DNA of 64,000 nt. It comes from JARRPM01 sp963792815 (GTDB lineage Bacteria; Pseudomonadota; Gammaproteobacteria; Pseudomonadales; Halieaceae). The stretch lies in assembly GCA_963792815.1 (NCBI GenBank), contig CAWBXR010000008.1, positions 1-64,000 of the forward strand, written 5' to 3'. The translations under genes were made by a program, and so were the position numbers. Numbering within the stretch: position 1 is the first letter of the stretch; every line of letters starts with the position of its first letter. Under the pieces are notes generated by a model. That model worked only from the letters and a program-made list of their open reading frames with translations, did not search any database and was not told the origin of the DNA. Positions 52,247 through 61,953 of the stretch are shown in pieces.

Positions 52247-52770
52247 TCCAGGCCTACATCGGCCTGGGCAGCAACCTGCAGGAACCGCTACAGCAACTGC
52301 GTCACGCCCTGCGCGCCATTGGCGAAGCTGCCCGCTTCCCGCCTGGTGCAGGTGTCCTGCGCCTACCGCAGTGCCGCCGTCGGTCCCGGGGAGCAACCCG
52401 ACTATCTCAACGCGGCGGCGCAGCTCGAAACCACGCTGGAACCCGAGGCGCTGCTGCACGGCGCTGCAGGGCATCGAACGGGCGCAGGGCAGGGTCAGGA
52501 CCATCCGCTGGGGGCCGCGTACCCTGGACCTGGATATCCTGCTTTACGGCGACCTGCAGCCTGGCAACTCCCACCCTGACCATTCCCCACCCCGCCCTTG
52601 CCCTGCGCAATTTTGTGCTCTACCCGCTGCTGGAGATCTGCGGGCCAAATTTGCTGCTGCCGGACGGTGAGGATCTTGGTACATTAATCGCCCGCTGTCC
52701 GCAGGGGGACCTGGTCAAGACCAGGCTGCGGCTCACCGGGGATGCGCTCGTTCCCGGGGACACGAACTGA
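52243..52770 (+). CDS. folK: HPPK (folate synthesis), reading frame broken
   Basis: 6-hydroxymethyl-7,8-dihydropterin pyrophosphokinase. AYIGLGSNLQEPLQQLRHALRAIGE at the start, then in another frame ASRLVQVSCAYRSAAVGPGEQPDYLNAAAQLET, then RVRTIRWGPRTLDLDILLYGD, and finally LTIPHPALALRNFVLYPLLEI. Shifts fall near 52325, 52465 and 52560. When joined the protein is about 175 residues, normal. It overlaps pcnB by four bases. The breaks are probably sequence errors because folK is essential. Confidence 0.88.
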   Translation: MIQAYIGLGSNLQEPLQQLRHALRAIGEAARFPPGAGVLRLPQCRRRSRGATRLSQRGGAARNHAGTRGAAARRCRASNGRRAGSGPSAGGRVPWTWISCFTATCSLATPTLTIPHPALALRNFVLYPLLEICGPNLLLPDGEDLGTLIARCPQGDLVKTRLRLTGDALVPGDTN

Positions 52771-52789
52771 AGGGGGATAAAAACACCGG

Positions 52790-53470
52790 ATGCCCGATGC
52801 CACAGCTCTAGAGATCGACCTGAAGGGGCGCAAACCCCCTGCCTATATCGCCGTTGAAGGCCCTATCGGTGTGGGCAAGACCACGCTGGCCAAGCGCCTG
52901 GCCGCGAGTTTCAACTACCAGACCCTGCTGGAAAACGCCGAGGAGAACCCCTTTCTCGAGCGTTTCTACCGCAACCGCAAACAGGCCGCCCTGGCCACCC
53001 AGTTGTTTTTCCTGTTCCAGCGCTCACAGAAAATCCAGGACCTGCGCCAGGCCGACATTTTCGAGCCGGTGCGAGTGGCCGATTTCCTGATCGAGAAAGA
53101 CCCCCTGTTCGCCCGGATCAACCTGGACAGGGACGAGTTCCAGCTGTACCAGAAAGTCTACCGCCAGCTAACTATCGACGCCCCCCGGCCGGACCTGGTG
53201 ATCTACCTGCAGGCCTCCCCTGACGTCCTGCTGGAGCGTATCGAAAACCGCGGAATCAGCGCCGAGCGGACCATAGACAAGGACTATCTCGAGCGCCTGA
53301 ACGAAGTGTACAGTGAGTTCTTTCTATATTACGATGACGCGCCTCTGCTGATCGTCAACGCCAGCGAACTCGACCTGGCCAACAGTGACGCAGACTACAC
53401 TCACCTGGTGGACTACATGCTGGAGATTCGCAGTGGCCGCCACTATTTCAACCCCACTTTTTTCGGGTAA
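52790..53470 (+). CDS. Deoxynucleoside kinase
   Basis: 226 residues. The P-loop GPIGVGKTTLAKRLA and the LID region RTIDKDYLERLNEVYSEFFLYYDDAPLLIV with ENAEENPFLERFY are the dGK/dCK-like deoxynucleoside kinase family. It phosphorylates deoxynucleosides for salvage; the base preference is unknown. It lies between folK and panB, 20 bases after folK and five before panB, so it is part of the same unit. Confidence 0.87.
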   Translation: MPDATALEIDLKGRKPPAYIAVEGPIGVGKTTLAKRLAASFNYQTLLENAEENPFLERFYRNRKQAALATQLFFLFQRSQKIQDLRQADIFEPVRVADFLIEKDPLFARINLDRDEFQLYQKVYRQLTIDAPRPDLVIYLQASPDVLLERIENRGISAERTIDKDYLERLNEVYSEFFLYYDDAPLLIVNASELDLANSDADYTHLVDYMLEIRSGRHYFNPTFFG

Positions 53471-53474
53471 AACC

Positions 53475-54266
53475 ATGGCCAAGGTAACCATAAGCACCCT
53501 GGGCAAGATGAAAGCCGCGGGGGAGAAATTCGTCTGTATCACCGCCTATGACGCTACTTTCGCGCGGATAATCAGTGAGGCGGGCGCGGAGACCATCCTG
53601 GTGGGGGACTCGCTGGGAATGGTATTGCAGGGGCACGACAGTACCATCCCGGTCACCATGGACCACATGAGCTACCACACCGAATGCGTTTGCCGGGCGT
53701 CCAACGGCGCCCTGGTCATCGCCGATATGCCTTTCATGACCTACACCTCGCCGGACCAGGCGATGGAGAACGCCACCCGCCTGATGCAGGCCGGCGCCCA
53801 GATGGTGAAGATGGAAGGCGGCACCTGGCTCAGCGGCACCATCAGCAAGCTGGTGGAGCGGGGCATTCCTGTCTGCGCGCACCTGGGCCTGACACCCCAG
53901 TCGGTCAACACCTTCGGCGGCTTCAAGGTGCAGGGCCGCACCCCCAAGGAAGCCAAGTCCATTCTCGCCGACGCGGTCGAAATCAAGGATGCGGGGGCCA
54001 GCCTGCTGGTGCTGGAGTGTGTACCCGCGGACCTTGCCAGCGACATCAGCCGCAAGCTGGATATCCCCGTTATCGGTATCGGCGCCGGCCCGGGCACCGA
54101 CGCCCAGGTGCTGGTCATGCACGACCTGTTGGGCCTGACGGTGCACCAGGCGCGCTTCGTCCACAACTTCATGGCAGGCCAGAGCACGATACAGGGCGCC
54201 CTGAAGGCCTTCGTGGACGCCGTCAAGTCCGGTGAATATCCCACCAAAGAACACTCCTACCAGTAG
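53475..54266 (+). CDS. panB: Ketopantoate hydroxymethyltransferase
   Basis: First step of pantothenate synthesis. ITAYDATFARIISEAGAETILVGDSLGMVLQGHDSTIPVTMDHM, ADMPFMTY, KMEGGTW, HLGLTPQSVN and IGAGPGTDAQVLVMHDLLGL are the PanB signature. ATG 53475 gives 263 residues. The gap to panC (54267-54550) shows no gene that I can recognise; panC has its own GAGG ribosome site. Confidence 0.96.
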   Translation: MAKVTISTLGKMKAAGEKFVCITAYDATFARIISEAGAETILVGDSLGMVLQGHDSTIPVTMDHMSYHTECVCRASNGALVIADMPFMTYTSPDQAMENATRLMQAGAQMVKMEGGTWLSGTISKLVERGIPVCAHLGLTPQSVNTFGGFKVQGRTPKEAKSILADAVEIKDAGASLLVLECVPADLASDISRKLDIPVIGIGAGPGTDAQVLVMHDLLGLTVHQARFVHNFMAGQSTIQGALKAFVDAVKSGEYPTKEHSYQ

Positions 54267-54550
54267 CGACCGCTTCGGGCTCAACAGCACCCGCTTCCGG
54301 CGGCAGCGCTAGCGGCCCGGGCGCTTTGTTAGTGCACACTCACATATTTCGACCAAAACTGTGCGGTATAACAAATAACTGCTTCTTTTAGTAACAAACG
54401 GCGTGAATTTTTCATGAAAATCCGTTGCCGGGTCCCGGACCTTGGTCCATACTTCCGTTCCCTCGAGGGTTAGCTAACCGTCGGGGCAGGCAGGCCCGTG
54501 ATTTCTATTTGTTTAGCATCACCGTTCCGAACGTGAGGGATGAGGTCGAT

Positions 54551-55438
54551 ATGCGAACTTACAGCAGCAACGCGCAGTTACACTCCGCCCTGGAAAGCTT
54601 TCGTCGTAATGGCCAGAGCATTGCCTTTGTTCCCACTATGGGAAACCTGCACGAAGGTCACCTCGACCTGGTGCGCAAGGCCCGATCGTTGTGTGATGTG
54701 GTCGTGGTCAGCATTTTTGTAAATCCCCTGCAGTTCGGCCCCAATGAAGACCTCGATGCCTACCCTCGCACCCTGGCGGCGGACAAGGAAAAACTGTTCA
54801 GTGAAGGCGTGCAGGTACTGTATGCCCCGCAGGTGAAAGAAATATACCCCCAGGGCATGGCGAACCAGACCCTGGTGAGGGTACCCGACCTGTCAGAGAC
54901 ACTGTGCGGCAGCAGCCGCCCCGGCCACTTTGACGGCGTGACCACGGTGGTAGCGAAGCTGTTCAACATCGTGCAACCGGATATAGCGGTTTTTGGCGAG
55001 AAGGATTTCCAGCAGCTGTCGATAGTGCGCAAGATGGTCAAGGACCTCTGCATGCAGGTCCAGATCGTCGGGGTAGCCACCAGCCGGGACGAGGACGGCC
55101 TGGCCAAGAGCTCGCGCAACGGCTTCCTCTCCCCGGAGCAGCGCCACATAGCGCCCGTGATCCACCAGACCCTCAACAGCTGCCGCGAGGCCATCGCCTG
55201 CGGCTTCGACAATTTCCTGCAACTGGAATCCCACGCTCGCATGAAACTGCTGCGGGCTGGCCTCGAGCCCGATTACTTCGCCATTCGCGACGCCAGCACC
55301 CTGCGGCCTGTCACCGAGGACACCGAGGAGATCGCCATACTGGCGGCGGCAAGGCTCGGCTCAACGCGCCTGATCGACAATGTGCGCCTCGCCCTGAACC
55401 CCGTGTCCGACTGGGGCATGCTCGCCGGCGGACGCTAG
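54551..55438 (+). CDS. panC: Pantothenate synthetase
   Basis: 295 residues from ATG 54551. PTMGNLHEGHLDLVRKA holds the HxGH motif, VSIFVNPLQFGPNEDLDAYPRT, GHFDGVTTVVAKLFNIVQPDIAVFGEKDFQQL and the KSSRNGFLSPEQR loop (KMSKS-like) identify PanC. Condenses pantoate and beta-alanine with ATP. The frame is open to 54425 but MRTYSSNAQL is a better start. panD is not in the window. Confidence 0.95.
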   Translation: MRTYSSNAQLHSALESFRRNGQSIAFVPTMGNLHEGHLDLVRKARSLCDVVVVSIFVNPLQFGPNEDLDAYPRTLAADKEKLFSEGVQVLYAPQVKEIYPQGMANQTLVRVPDLSETLCGSSRPGHFDGVTTVVAKLFNIVQPDIAVFGEKDFQQLSIVRKMVKDLCMQVQIVGVATSRDEDGLAKSSRNGFLSPEQRHIAPVIHQTLNSCREAIACGFDNFLQLESHARMKLLRAGLEPDYFAIRDASTLRPVTEDTEEIAILAAARLGSTRLIDNVRLALNPVSDWGMLAGGR

Positions 55439-55566
55439 CGATTGGTGGCGGCCGACCCGGAGGCCGGCTGCCACCCCCGACACAGTTAGACTTTGGTCGG
55501 CTTGCTTAAGCCCACAGGCACAGTATCATCCCAGACTCACCAGCAAACACTCAGGGGACGGTTGCC

Positions 55567-57498
55567 ATGTCTGAATTTCCCACCCATCCGGTACCAGCCA
55601 ATTTCAGAGACGCCCATATCAACGCCGATCAGTATCGGCAGATGTATGACCGATCGATCAATGACAGGGACTCCTTCTGGAGCGAAATGGCCACTGAGTT
55701 CCTGTCCTGGGACAAGCCCTGGGATGAGGTGGTCAGTTTTGACTTTGTCAAAGGCGAGGCAAAGTGGTTCGATGGCGGCAGGCTAAATGTCAGCTACAAC
55801 TGCATAGACCGGCACCTGCCGGAGCGCGCCGACCAGACCGCATTCATCTGGGAGGGCGATGACCCCGCCGACAGTAAACACATTACCTACGCCGAGCTGA
55901 AGGAACAGGTCTGCAAGCTCGCCAACGTGCTCAAGGAACGCGGCGTGCGCAAAGGTGACCGCGTCTGCATCTACATGCCGATGATCCCGGAGGCTGCCTA
56001 CGCCATGCTGGCCTGCACCCGCATAGGCGCGGTGCACTCGGTAGTGTTTGGCGGTTTCTCGCCCGAGGCGCTGAAGGACCGGATCCTGGACTCGGACTGC
56101 CAGACCCTGATCACCGCTGACGAGGGCGTCCGGGGCGGACGTGCCATTCCCCTCAAGGCAAATGCCGACAAGGCACTCGAGGCCTGCCCCAATGTCCACA
56201 CCTGCGTGGTAGTGCAGCGCACCGGCGCCGATATCGGCTGGCAGGACGGCCGCGATATCTGGTACCACGAGGCGACCAGCGGCGCGGCAGGCGAATGCCA
56301 GCCGGAGCCCATGGAGGCTGAAGACCCGCTGTTTATCCTTTATACCTCCGGCTCGACCGGCAAACCCAAGGGTGTGCTCCACACCACCGGCGGGTACCTG
56401 CTACAGGCGGCCATGACCTTCAAATATGTTTTCGACTATCGCGAGGGCGAAATCTACTGGTGCACGGCCGATGTGGGCTGGGTGACGGGTCATACCTATA
56501 TCGTCTACGGCCCCCTGGCCAATGGCGCCATTTCCCTGATATTCGAGGGTGTGCCTACCTACCCCGATGCCGGCCGCTGCTGGCAGGTGGTGGACAAGCA
56601 CCAGGTCAATACGTTCTACACGGCGCCCACGGCCATTCGCGCCCTGCACGCGGTCGGCGATGAGCCGGTCAAGCGCAGCTCCCGTGCCAGCCTGCGACTG
56701 CTCGGGACCGTTGGCGAACCGATCAACCCGGAGGCCTGGAACTGGTACTACGAGACGGTGGGCGACTCCCGCTGCCCCATCGTGGACACATGGTGGCAGA
56801 CCGAGACCGGCGGCCACATGATCACCCCCCTGCCGGGGGCGACTCCCCTCAAGCCGGGCTCTGCCACCATGCCCTTCTTCGGGGTGGAACTGGCACTGCT
56901 CAATGAGGACGGGTCCGAGATCGAGGGCGCAGGCGCCGGCTACCTGGTAATAAAATCGTCCTGGCCGGGGCAACTGCGCAGCGTATACGGCGATCACCAG
57001 CGCATGGTGGACACCTATTTCAGCCACTACCCGGGCTACTATTTCACCGGTGACGGGGCGACCAGGGACAAGGACGGCTATTACTGGATCACCGGCCGGG
57101 TGGATGACGTACTCAATGTCTCCGGCCACCGCATGGGTACCGCCGAGGTCGAAAGCGCCCTGGTCCTGCATGAAAAGATTGCCGAGGCGGCGGTCGTCGG
57201 CTTCCCCCACGATATCAAGGGACAGGGTATTTACGCCTATGTCACGCCGATGCAGGGGGTGGAGCCCACCGAGGAACTGCGGGCGGAGCTCATCGCCCTG
57301 TGCGTGAGCGAAATCGGCCCCATTGCCAAGCCCGACATCATCCAGTGGGCACCGGGCCTGCCGAAAACCCGCTCGGGCAAGATCATGCGCCGGATCCTGC
57401 GCAAAATCGCCGAAAACGAGTTGTCCAGCCTCGGGGACACCAGCACCCTGGCCGATCCCTCGGTGGTTGAGCACCTGGTCGCCAACCGCCCGAAGTAG
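55567..57498 (+). CDS. acs: Acetyl-CoA synthetase
   Basis: 643 residues. The ATP loop YTSGSTGKPKGVLHTTGGYL, WCTADVGWVTGHTYIVYGPL, DTWWQTETGGHMITPLPG and GYYFTGDGATRDKDGYYWITGRVDDVLNVSGHR are the Acs core; the C-terminal PKTRSGKIMRRILRKIA contains the lysine (about residue 605) that is acetylated to switch the enzyme off. It activates acetate, and in relatives the gene is part of the CbrA/CrcZ-controlled carbon network; regulation here is inferred only. Confidence 0.97.
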   Translation: MSEFPTHPVPANFRDAHINADQYRQMYDRSINDRDSFWSEMATEFLSWDKPWDEVVSFDFVKGEAKWFDGGRLNVSYNCIDRHLPERADQTAFIWEGDDPADSKHITYAELKEQVCKLANVLKERGVRKGDRVCIYMPMIPEAAYAMLACTRIGAVHSVVFGGFSPEALKDRILDSDCQTLITADEGVRGGRAIPLKANADKALEACPNVHTCVVVQRTGADIGWQDGRDIWYHEATSGAAGECQPEPMEAEDPLFILYTSGSTGKPKGVLHTTGGYLLQAAMTFKYVFDYREGEIYWCTADVGWVTGHTYIVYGPLANGAISLIFEGVPTYPDAGRCWQVVDKHQVNTFYTAPTAIRALHAVGDEPVKRSSRASLRLLGTVGEPINPEAWNWYYETVGDSRCPIVDTWWQTETGGHMITPLPGATPLKPGSATMPFFGVELALLNEDGSEIEGAGAGYLVIKSSWPGQLRSVYGDHQRMVDTYFSHYPGYYFTGDGATRDKDGYYWITGRVDDVLNVSGHRMGTAEVESALVLHEKIAEAAVVGFPHDIKGQGIYAYVTPMQGVEPTEELRAELIALCVSEIGPIAKPDIIQWAPGLPKTRSGKIMRRILRKIAENELSSLGDTSTLADPSVVEHLVANRPK

Positions 57499-57515
57499 CC
57501 CGGCTAGCGCCCCGC

Positions 57516-58365
57516 TTAATGCTTGCGGGGTATCATCCGGCCCCACTTGCCGGCTTGCCGGGCCAGGTCGATCACCGCGAAATGCGGCCCGGGCTTTTGC
57601 CAGCGCCGACCGGAACCGGGGCAGCTCGGCCTCGAGCTCCGGCCCGAGTTCCTGCCAGCGCCTGAAAAACGCCTCCCGGGCCAGCTCGTAAAAGGCGAGG
57701 TCCAGCTGGTTGAGCTCCTCGATCCGCGCTATATGCCGCGGTTCAAACCGGAGCGCGGCCTCCGGGTTACTGCTGTTGCGGGAACGATACAGCGGCCATT
57801 TCCGCCAACCCAGTACCCGCCGGAACAGGAGCAGCGAGCGGTCCAGTTCCCCGGTGAGGCCAAAACAACTGAACTGTGACGCCAGCAGCGCCATCGCCCT
57901 GTCGGCCAGCGCATTTTCAGAACCGGCCGGAAGCCTGTAATCGCCCTCGCCAAGCACCATCCGGCTCTGGAAATTATTCAGCTGGATGCGGCCGCTTCCC
58001 AGCAACTCGTCGAGGTCAAAGGCACCGTGCTTTGCCGGGGAGTAAATCTGCGGGCTCTTGCCTTCACTGATGTGTCGGCAGAAGGAAATCACCCGTTCCA
58101 CCGGGTGCCGTAACAGAGTCACAGTTGGCAGGGCGTCGATTTGCGCACAGCCGGTCACCCGCGGCGCATGCCCAGTACAGATTGCAATGCGGCCAAGCGC
58201 CGCCCCTGACATCCCGGCAAGGCGCTGCCGGTCCGCCTCGATATTACCGGAAAAGACAAATTGCCTGCGCAACAGGTAGGGACCAAGATACTGCCGGAAA
58301 AGACATTCGTCGAAGGTGGTCCCGGCAGTCTTGGGGATGTGCAGAAAACGAACTTTCCCGATCAA
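57516..58365 (-). CDS. Sulfotransferase-family protein, C-terminal frameshift
   Basis: About 283 residues. RFLHIPKTAGTTFDECLFRQYLG is the PAPS 5'-phosphosulfate loop and VTLLRHPVERVISFCRHISEG the 3'-phosphate site of Sulfotransfer_2 proteins. The raw frame runs on for 654 codons through the antisense of acs. A shift near 57595 restores FAVIDLARQAGKWGRMIPRKH and a TAA at 57516-57518, a normal end. The acceptor is unknown, possibly a cell-surface glycan. It is convergent with acs. Confidence 0.78.
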
Positions 58366-58379
58366 GCAACTCTCCGAAA

Positions 58380-58417
58380 TAAAAAAGGGGACGCGCCTTG
58401 CGGTGCATCCCCTTTAC
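58380..58417 (-). terminator. Rho-independent terminator of the rpsO-pnp unit
   Basis: Minus strand: stem AAAGGGGATGCACC, loop GCAA, stem GGCGCGTCCCCTTT, then a T-rich tail (TTTATTT), 25 bases after the pnp stop. It also lies just before the sulfotransferase start. Confidence 0.82.
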
Positions 58418-58440
58418 AAGCGCAGCGAGGCTGCTTCCGA

Positions 58441-60567
58441 TCAGTCGGCGTCAGCTTCGGCGGGCGCTTCTTCCGCCTGGCCCTCATCCTCAAGCAACTC
58501 CTTGATCGAGAGCTTGATGCGACCGCGCTGGTCCACGTCCAGAACCTTGACCCGCACTTCCTGGCCTTCCTTCAGATGGTCAGACACATTCTCAACCCGC
58601 TCATTGGCGATCTGGGAAATATGCACCAGGCCATCCTTGCCGGGCAGGATGTTGACGAAAGCGCCGAAATCAACAATTCGCGCCACGGTGCCGGTGTAGA
58701 CGGCACCCACTTCGGCCTCGGCGGTGATTTCCTCGATCAGGGCCACGGCGGCGTCCCGCGCTGCCATATCCTGCCCGAAAACCCGCACGGTGCCGTCATC
58801 ATCGATATCGACGGTCGCACCGGACGCCTCGGTAATGGAGCGGATGGTTGCGCCGCCCTTGCCGATAATGTCGCGGATCTTGTCGGAATCGACCTTCAGG
58901 GTGACCATGCTGGGCGCATTTTCGGAGGTAACCGTGCGAGCGGTTGCCAGCACCTGGTTCATCTGTCCGAGAATGTGCAGGCGCGCGGTCTGGGCCTGTT
59001 GCAGGGCCACTTCCATGATCTGCTCGTTGATGCCTTCAATCTTGATGTCCATCTGCAGGGCGGTGACGCCCTCGGCAGTGCCGGCCACCTTGAAGTCCAT
59101 GTCGCCGAGGTGATCCTCGTCGCCCAGGATGTCAGTCAGTACTGCAAACTGGTTGCCGTCCTTGACCAGGCCCATGGCAATACCTGCCACCGGTGCTTTC
59201 AGCGGCACGCCAGCGGCCATCATGGCAAGTGAGCCCACGCAGACAGAGGCCATGGAGCTGGAGCCATTGGACTCGGTGATTTCCGATACCACACGAATGG
59301 TGTAGGGAAAGTCATCCGGCGAGGGCAGTACCGCCGCCAGGCTGCGACGGGCCAGACGGCCGTGTCCCACTTCGCGGCGGTTGGTAAAACCAACGCGACC
59401 CGCCTCGCCCACTGAGTAGGGAGGGAAGTTGTAATGCAGCATGAAAGGATCGCGACGCTCGCCTTCCAGGGCATCAATGATCTGCGCGTCACGGGTTGAA
59501 CCCAGCGTGACAGCGCCAATAGCCTGGGTTTCGCCGCGAGTGAACAATGCGGACCCGTGTACTTTCGCCAGCAGGTCTACTTCACAGGCAATCGGCCGCA
59601 CGGTGCGGTTGTCCCGGCCGTCAATGCGGGCTTCGCCAGCCAGGATGCGCTTGCGCACCAGGCCCTTCTCAATACTCTTGAAGATATCCTTTACCGCGTC
59701 TGCGGAAGGGCCGCCATCTACAGCCAGTGCTTCAACACAGGCATTGCGGATAGCGCCGACACGCTCGTAGCGCTCGGCCTTGTCGGTGATACGGTAGGCT
59801 TCCCCAAGCTCGGCTTTGGCGTGGCCCTCGACCGCCGCCAGCAGGTCGGCACTTACCTCGGCCGCTTCCCACTCCCAGCGGGGTTTGCCGGCTTCGGCCA
59901 CCAGTTCGTTGATCGCCTGGATGACAACCTGCATTTCCTGGTGGGCGAACAGTACAGCGCCCAGCATCTGGTCTTCGCTGAGTTCTTTCGCCTCGGATTC
60001 CACCATCAGCACCGCGTCCTTGGTGCCGGCAACGACCATGTCCAGCTTGCTCTCGGCCAGTTGGGGATAAGTGGGGTTCAGCATGTAGCCGTGTTCTTCG
60101 GTAAAGCCAACCCGGGCACCGGCGATGGGGCCCTTGAAGGGGCAGCCGGATATGGCCAGGGCCGCCGAGGTGCCGATCATGGCGGGGATATCGGGGTCGA
60201 TGTGCTTGTCAGCAGACATCACGGTACAGATTACCTGCACCTCGTTCATGAAGCCCTTGGGAAACAGCGGCCGGATCGGACGGTCGATCAGGCGAGATGT
60301 CAGGGTTTCCTTCTCACTGGGACGGGCTTCACGCTTGAAGAAACCGCCGGGGATTTTACCTACGGCATAGGTCTTTTCAGTGTAGTGCACGGCCAGCGGG
60401 AAGAAATCCCGGCCTTCACGCGCAGTTTTCTCAGCCACCACGGTACACAGTACCGAGGTATTTTCGACTGTCACCAGAACCGCTCCGGAAGCCTGCCTGG
60501 CAATACGGCCGGTTTCCAGAGTGACTGTCTGGCCACCGTACTGGAATGTTTTAGTTACTGGATTCAC
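58441..60567 (-). CDS. pnp: Polynucleotide phosphorylase
   Basis: 708 residues: two RNase PH domains, then the KH domain with DIIGKGGATIRSITEASGATVDID and an S1 domain (GAVYTGTVARIVDFGAFVNILPGKDGLVHISQIA), ending in an acidic tail. Exoribonuclease and degradosome component. It follows rpsO and has an intergenic hairpin (60590-60645). ATG 60567. Confidence 0.97.
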   Translation of the reverse strand: MNPVTKTFQYGGQTVTLETGRIARQASGAVLVTVENTSVLCTVVAEKTAREGRDFFPLAVHYTEKTYAVGKIPGGFFKREARPSEKETLTSRLIDRPIRPLFPKGFMNEVQVICTVMSADKHIDPDIPAMIGTSAALAISGCPFKGPIAGARVGFTEEHGYMLNPTYPQLAESKLDMVVAGTKDAVLMVESEAKELSEDQMLGAVLFAHQEMQVVIQAINELVAEAGKPRWEWEAAEVSADLLAAVEGHAKAELGEAYRITDKAERYERVGAIRNACVEALAVDGGPSADAVKDIFKSIEKGLVRKRILAGEARIDGRDNRTVRPIACEVDLLAKVHGSALFTRGETQAIGAVTLGSTRDAQIIDALEGERRDPFMLHYNFPPYSVGEAGRVGFTNRREVGHGRLARRSLAAVLPSPDDFPYTIRVVSEITESNGSSSMASVCVGSLAMMAAGVPLKAPVAGIAMGLVKDGNQFAVLTDILGDEDHLGDMDFKVAGTAEGVTALQMDIKIEGINEQIMEVALQQAQTARLHILGQMNQVLATARTVTSENAPSMVTLKVDSDKIRDIIGKGGATIRSITEASGATVDIDDDGTVRVFGQDMAARDAAVALIEEITAEAEVGAVYTGTVARIVDFGAFVNILPGKDGLVHISQIANERVENVSDHLKEGQEVRVKVLDVDQRGRIKLSIKELLEDEGQAEEAPAEADAD

Positions 60568-60597
60568 AATTTTTCTCCAATTCTTTATATGAATACC

Positions 60598-60640
60598 GGG
60601 CAGCCGGGACGGGGACCCTGTGGTACCCGCCCGGACAACC
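60598..60640 (-). other. GC-rich hairpin between rpsO and pnp
   Basis: Minus strand: CCGGGC at the right and GCCCGG at the left can pair around GTACC/CCCGTCCC. The same gap in E. coli holds the RNase III cleavage hairpin by which PNPase controls its own mRNA. Position agrees; function is inferred. Confidence 0.4.
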
Positions 60641-60656
60641 CGCTATCAGGGACAGC

Positions 60657-60926
60657 TTATCGACGCAGACCCAGTCGCTTGATCAGGCCAGTGTAACGCG
60701 CGGCGTCCTTGCGCTTCAGGTAATCCAGCAGTTTGCGACGCTGGTTTACCATGCGGATCAGGCCGCGGCGTGAGTGGTGATCGTGCTTGTGCGACTGGAA
60801 GTGCCCCTGCAGCTGCTCAATATTCGCTGTCAGCAGTGCCACCTGTACTTCCGGGGACCCGGTGTCGCCCTCACCTACCTGGTACTCTTTTACGATTTCT
60901 GCCTTACGTTCAGCGTTCAAAGCCAT
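60657..60926 (-). CDS. rpsO: Ribosomal protein S15
   Basis: 89 residues from ATG 60926: ALNAERKAEIVKEY, GDTGSPEVQVALLTANIEQLQGHFQSHKHDHHSRRGLIRMVNQRRKLLDYLKRKDA and YTGLIKRLGLRR are S15. Part of infB-rbfA-truB-rpsO-pnp. ATG 60932 is two codons upstream and less likely. Confidence 0.98.
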   Translation of the reverse strand: MALNAERKAEIVKEYQVGEGDTGSPEVQVALLTANIEQLQGHFQSHKHDHHSRRGLIRMVNQRRKLLDYLKRKDAARYTGLIKRLGLRR

Positions 60927-61020
60927 GTTCATTTCCTCTCGTTGAATCTGCCTTGGGTAGTCGTTCTACCCGTCGTTAGTAAAAAGAGCCTGTCCGTGCA
61001 GATTTACAGACAGGTTCGCG

Positions 61021-61950
61021 TCACCTTCCGGTGACTATCAGTCGACGCGGCGCCACGCGCCCATCGTCCAATATTTCTCCCACCCCCAGAAACTCTCCGG
61101 TCTCCAGGGCGACGCGCACCATACCATCACAGGGCGCATTTGGCACCAATACCGGCTGGCCCTGGCGTATATAGAACCCGCCGGAAACACTGAGGCGAAC
61201 CAGTGGCAGGTCGTTGACCGCCGTGTCCGCCGGCAACAGCAGGCTATCCATCTCGGCAACCCGGTCGTTGGCTTTCAGGGCCTCCAGGGTAGCCATGGCA
61301 ACACTGTCGGCAATACTGAAAGCGCCAGCCCTGGTGCGCCGCAAGCTGGACACATGGGCACCACAGCCCAGTGCCTTGCCAAGGTCCTCGGCGATCGAGC
61401 GCACGTAGGTGCCCTTGCTGCACTCGAGGTAGATATCCACTTCGGGGCGGGCGCCGCCTCGGAAGGCGCGCAGCTCAAGTTGCTTTATGACAACCCGGCG
61501 CGCCTTGCGTTCCACTTCGAGGCCCTGGCGAGCCAGTTTGTACAGGGGCTGTCCCTGGTGCTTCAGTGCCGAAAACATGGATGGCACCTGCTCGATCTCT
61601 CCCCTGAAGGCCTCGAGCGCCGCGGCCACATCCGCCTCGCTTATGGTCGAGGCGTCCTGGCTCGCAATTACCTGGCCCTCGGCGTCGCCGGTGTCCGTGG
61701 CGATGCCCAGCACAAAGGTGCTTTCATAGGCCTTGTCCGCATCCAGCAAAAACTGTGAAAACTTGGTGGCCTCACCGAAACACAGCGGCAACACCCCTGT
61801 CGCAAGTGGATCCAGGCTGCCCGTATGGCCCGCCTTTGCCGCCCCGTAGAGGCGCTTGACCACCTGTAGTGCGCGGTTGGAACTCAGGCCGACGGGCTTG
61901 TCCAGGACCAGGATGCCATCGAGCGGCCTGCCGCGGCGCTGCCTGGCCAC
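61021..61950 (-). CDS. truB: tRNA pseudouridine(55) synthase
   Basis: 309 residues. GHTGSLDPLATGVLPLCFGEATKF carries the catalytic Asp in the LDPLATG loop; LDKPVGLSSN, FRGEIEQVPSMFSALK, YKLARQG and ECSKGTYVRSIAEDLG match TruB, and the C-terminal PUA-like part ends RRLIVTGR. It uses a GTG start at 61950. Overlaps no gene; rbfA ends three bases upstream. Confidence 0.96.
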   Translation of the reverse strand: MARQRRGRPLDGILVLDKPVGLSSNRALQVVKRLYGAAKAGHTGSLDPLATGVLPLCFGEATKFSQFLLDADKAYESTFVLGIATDTGDAEGQVIASQDASTISEADVAAALEAFRGEIEQVPSMFSALKHQGQPLYKLARQGLEVERKARRVVIKQLELRAFRGGARPEVDIYLECSKGTYVRSIAEDLGKALGCGAHVSSLRRTRAGAFSIADSVAMATLEALKANDRVAEMDSLLLPADTAVNDLPLVRLSVSGGFYIRQGQPVLVPNAPCDGMVRVALETGEFLGVGEILDDGRVAPRRLIVTGR

Positions 61951-61953
61951 CGC

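Noticed and set aside
56401..57515. Long minus-strand frame antisense to acs
   Set aside because: It continues the sulfotransferase frame only because of a frameshift near 57595; the antisense part has no domain and acs is the clear gene.
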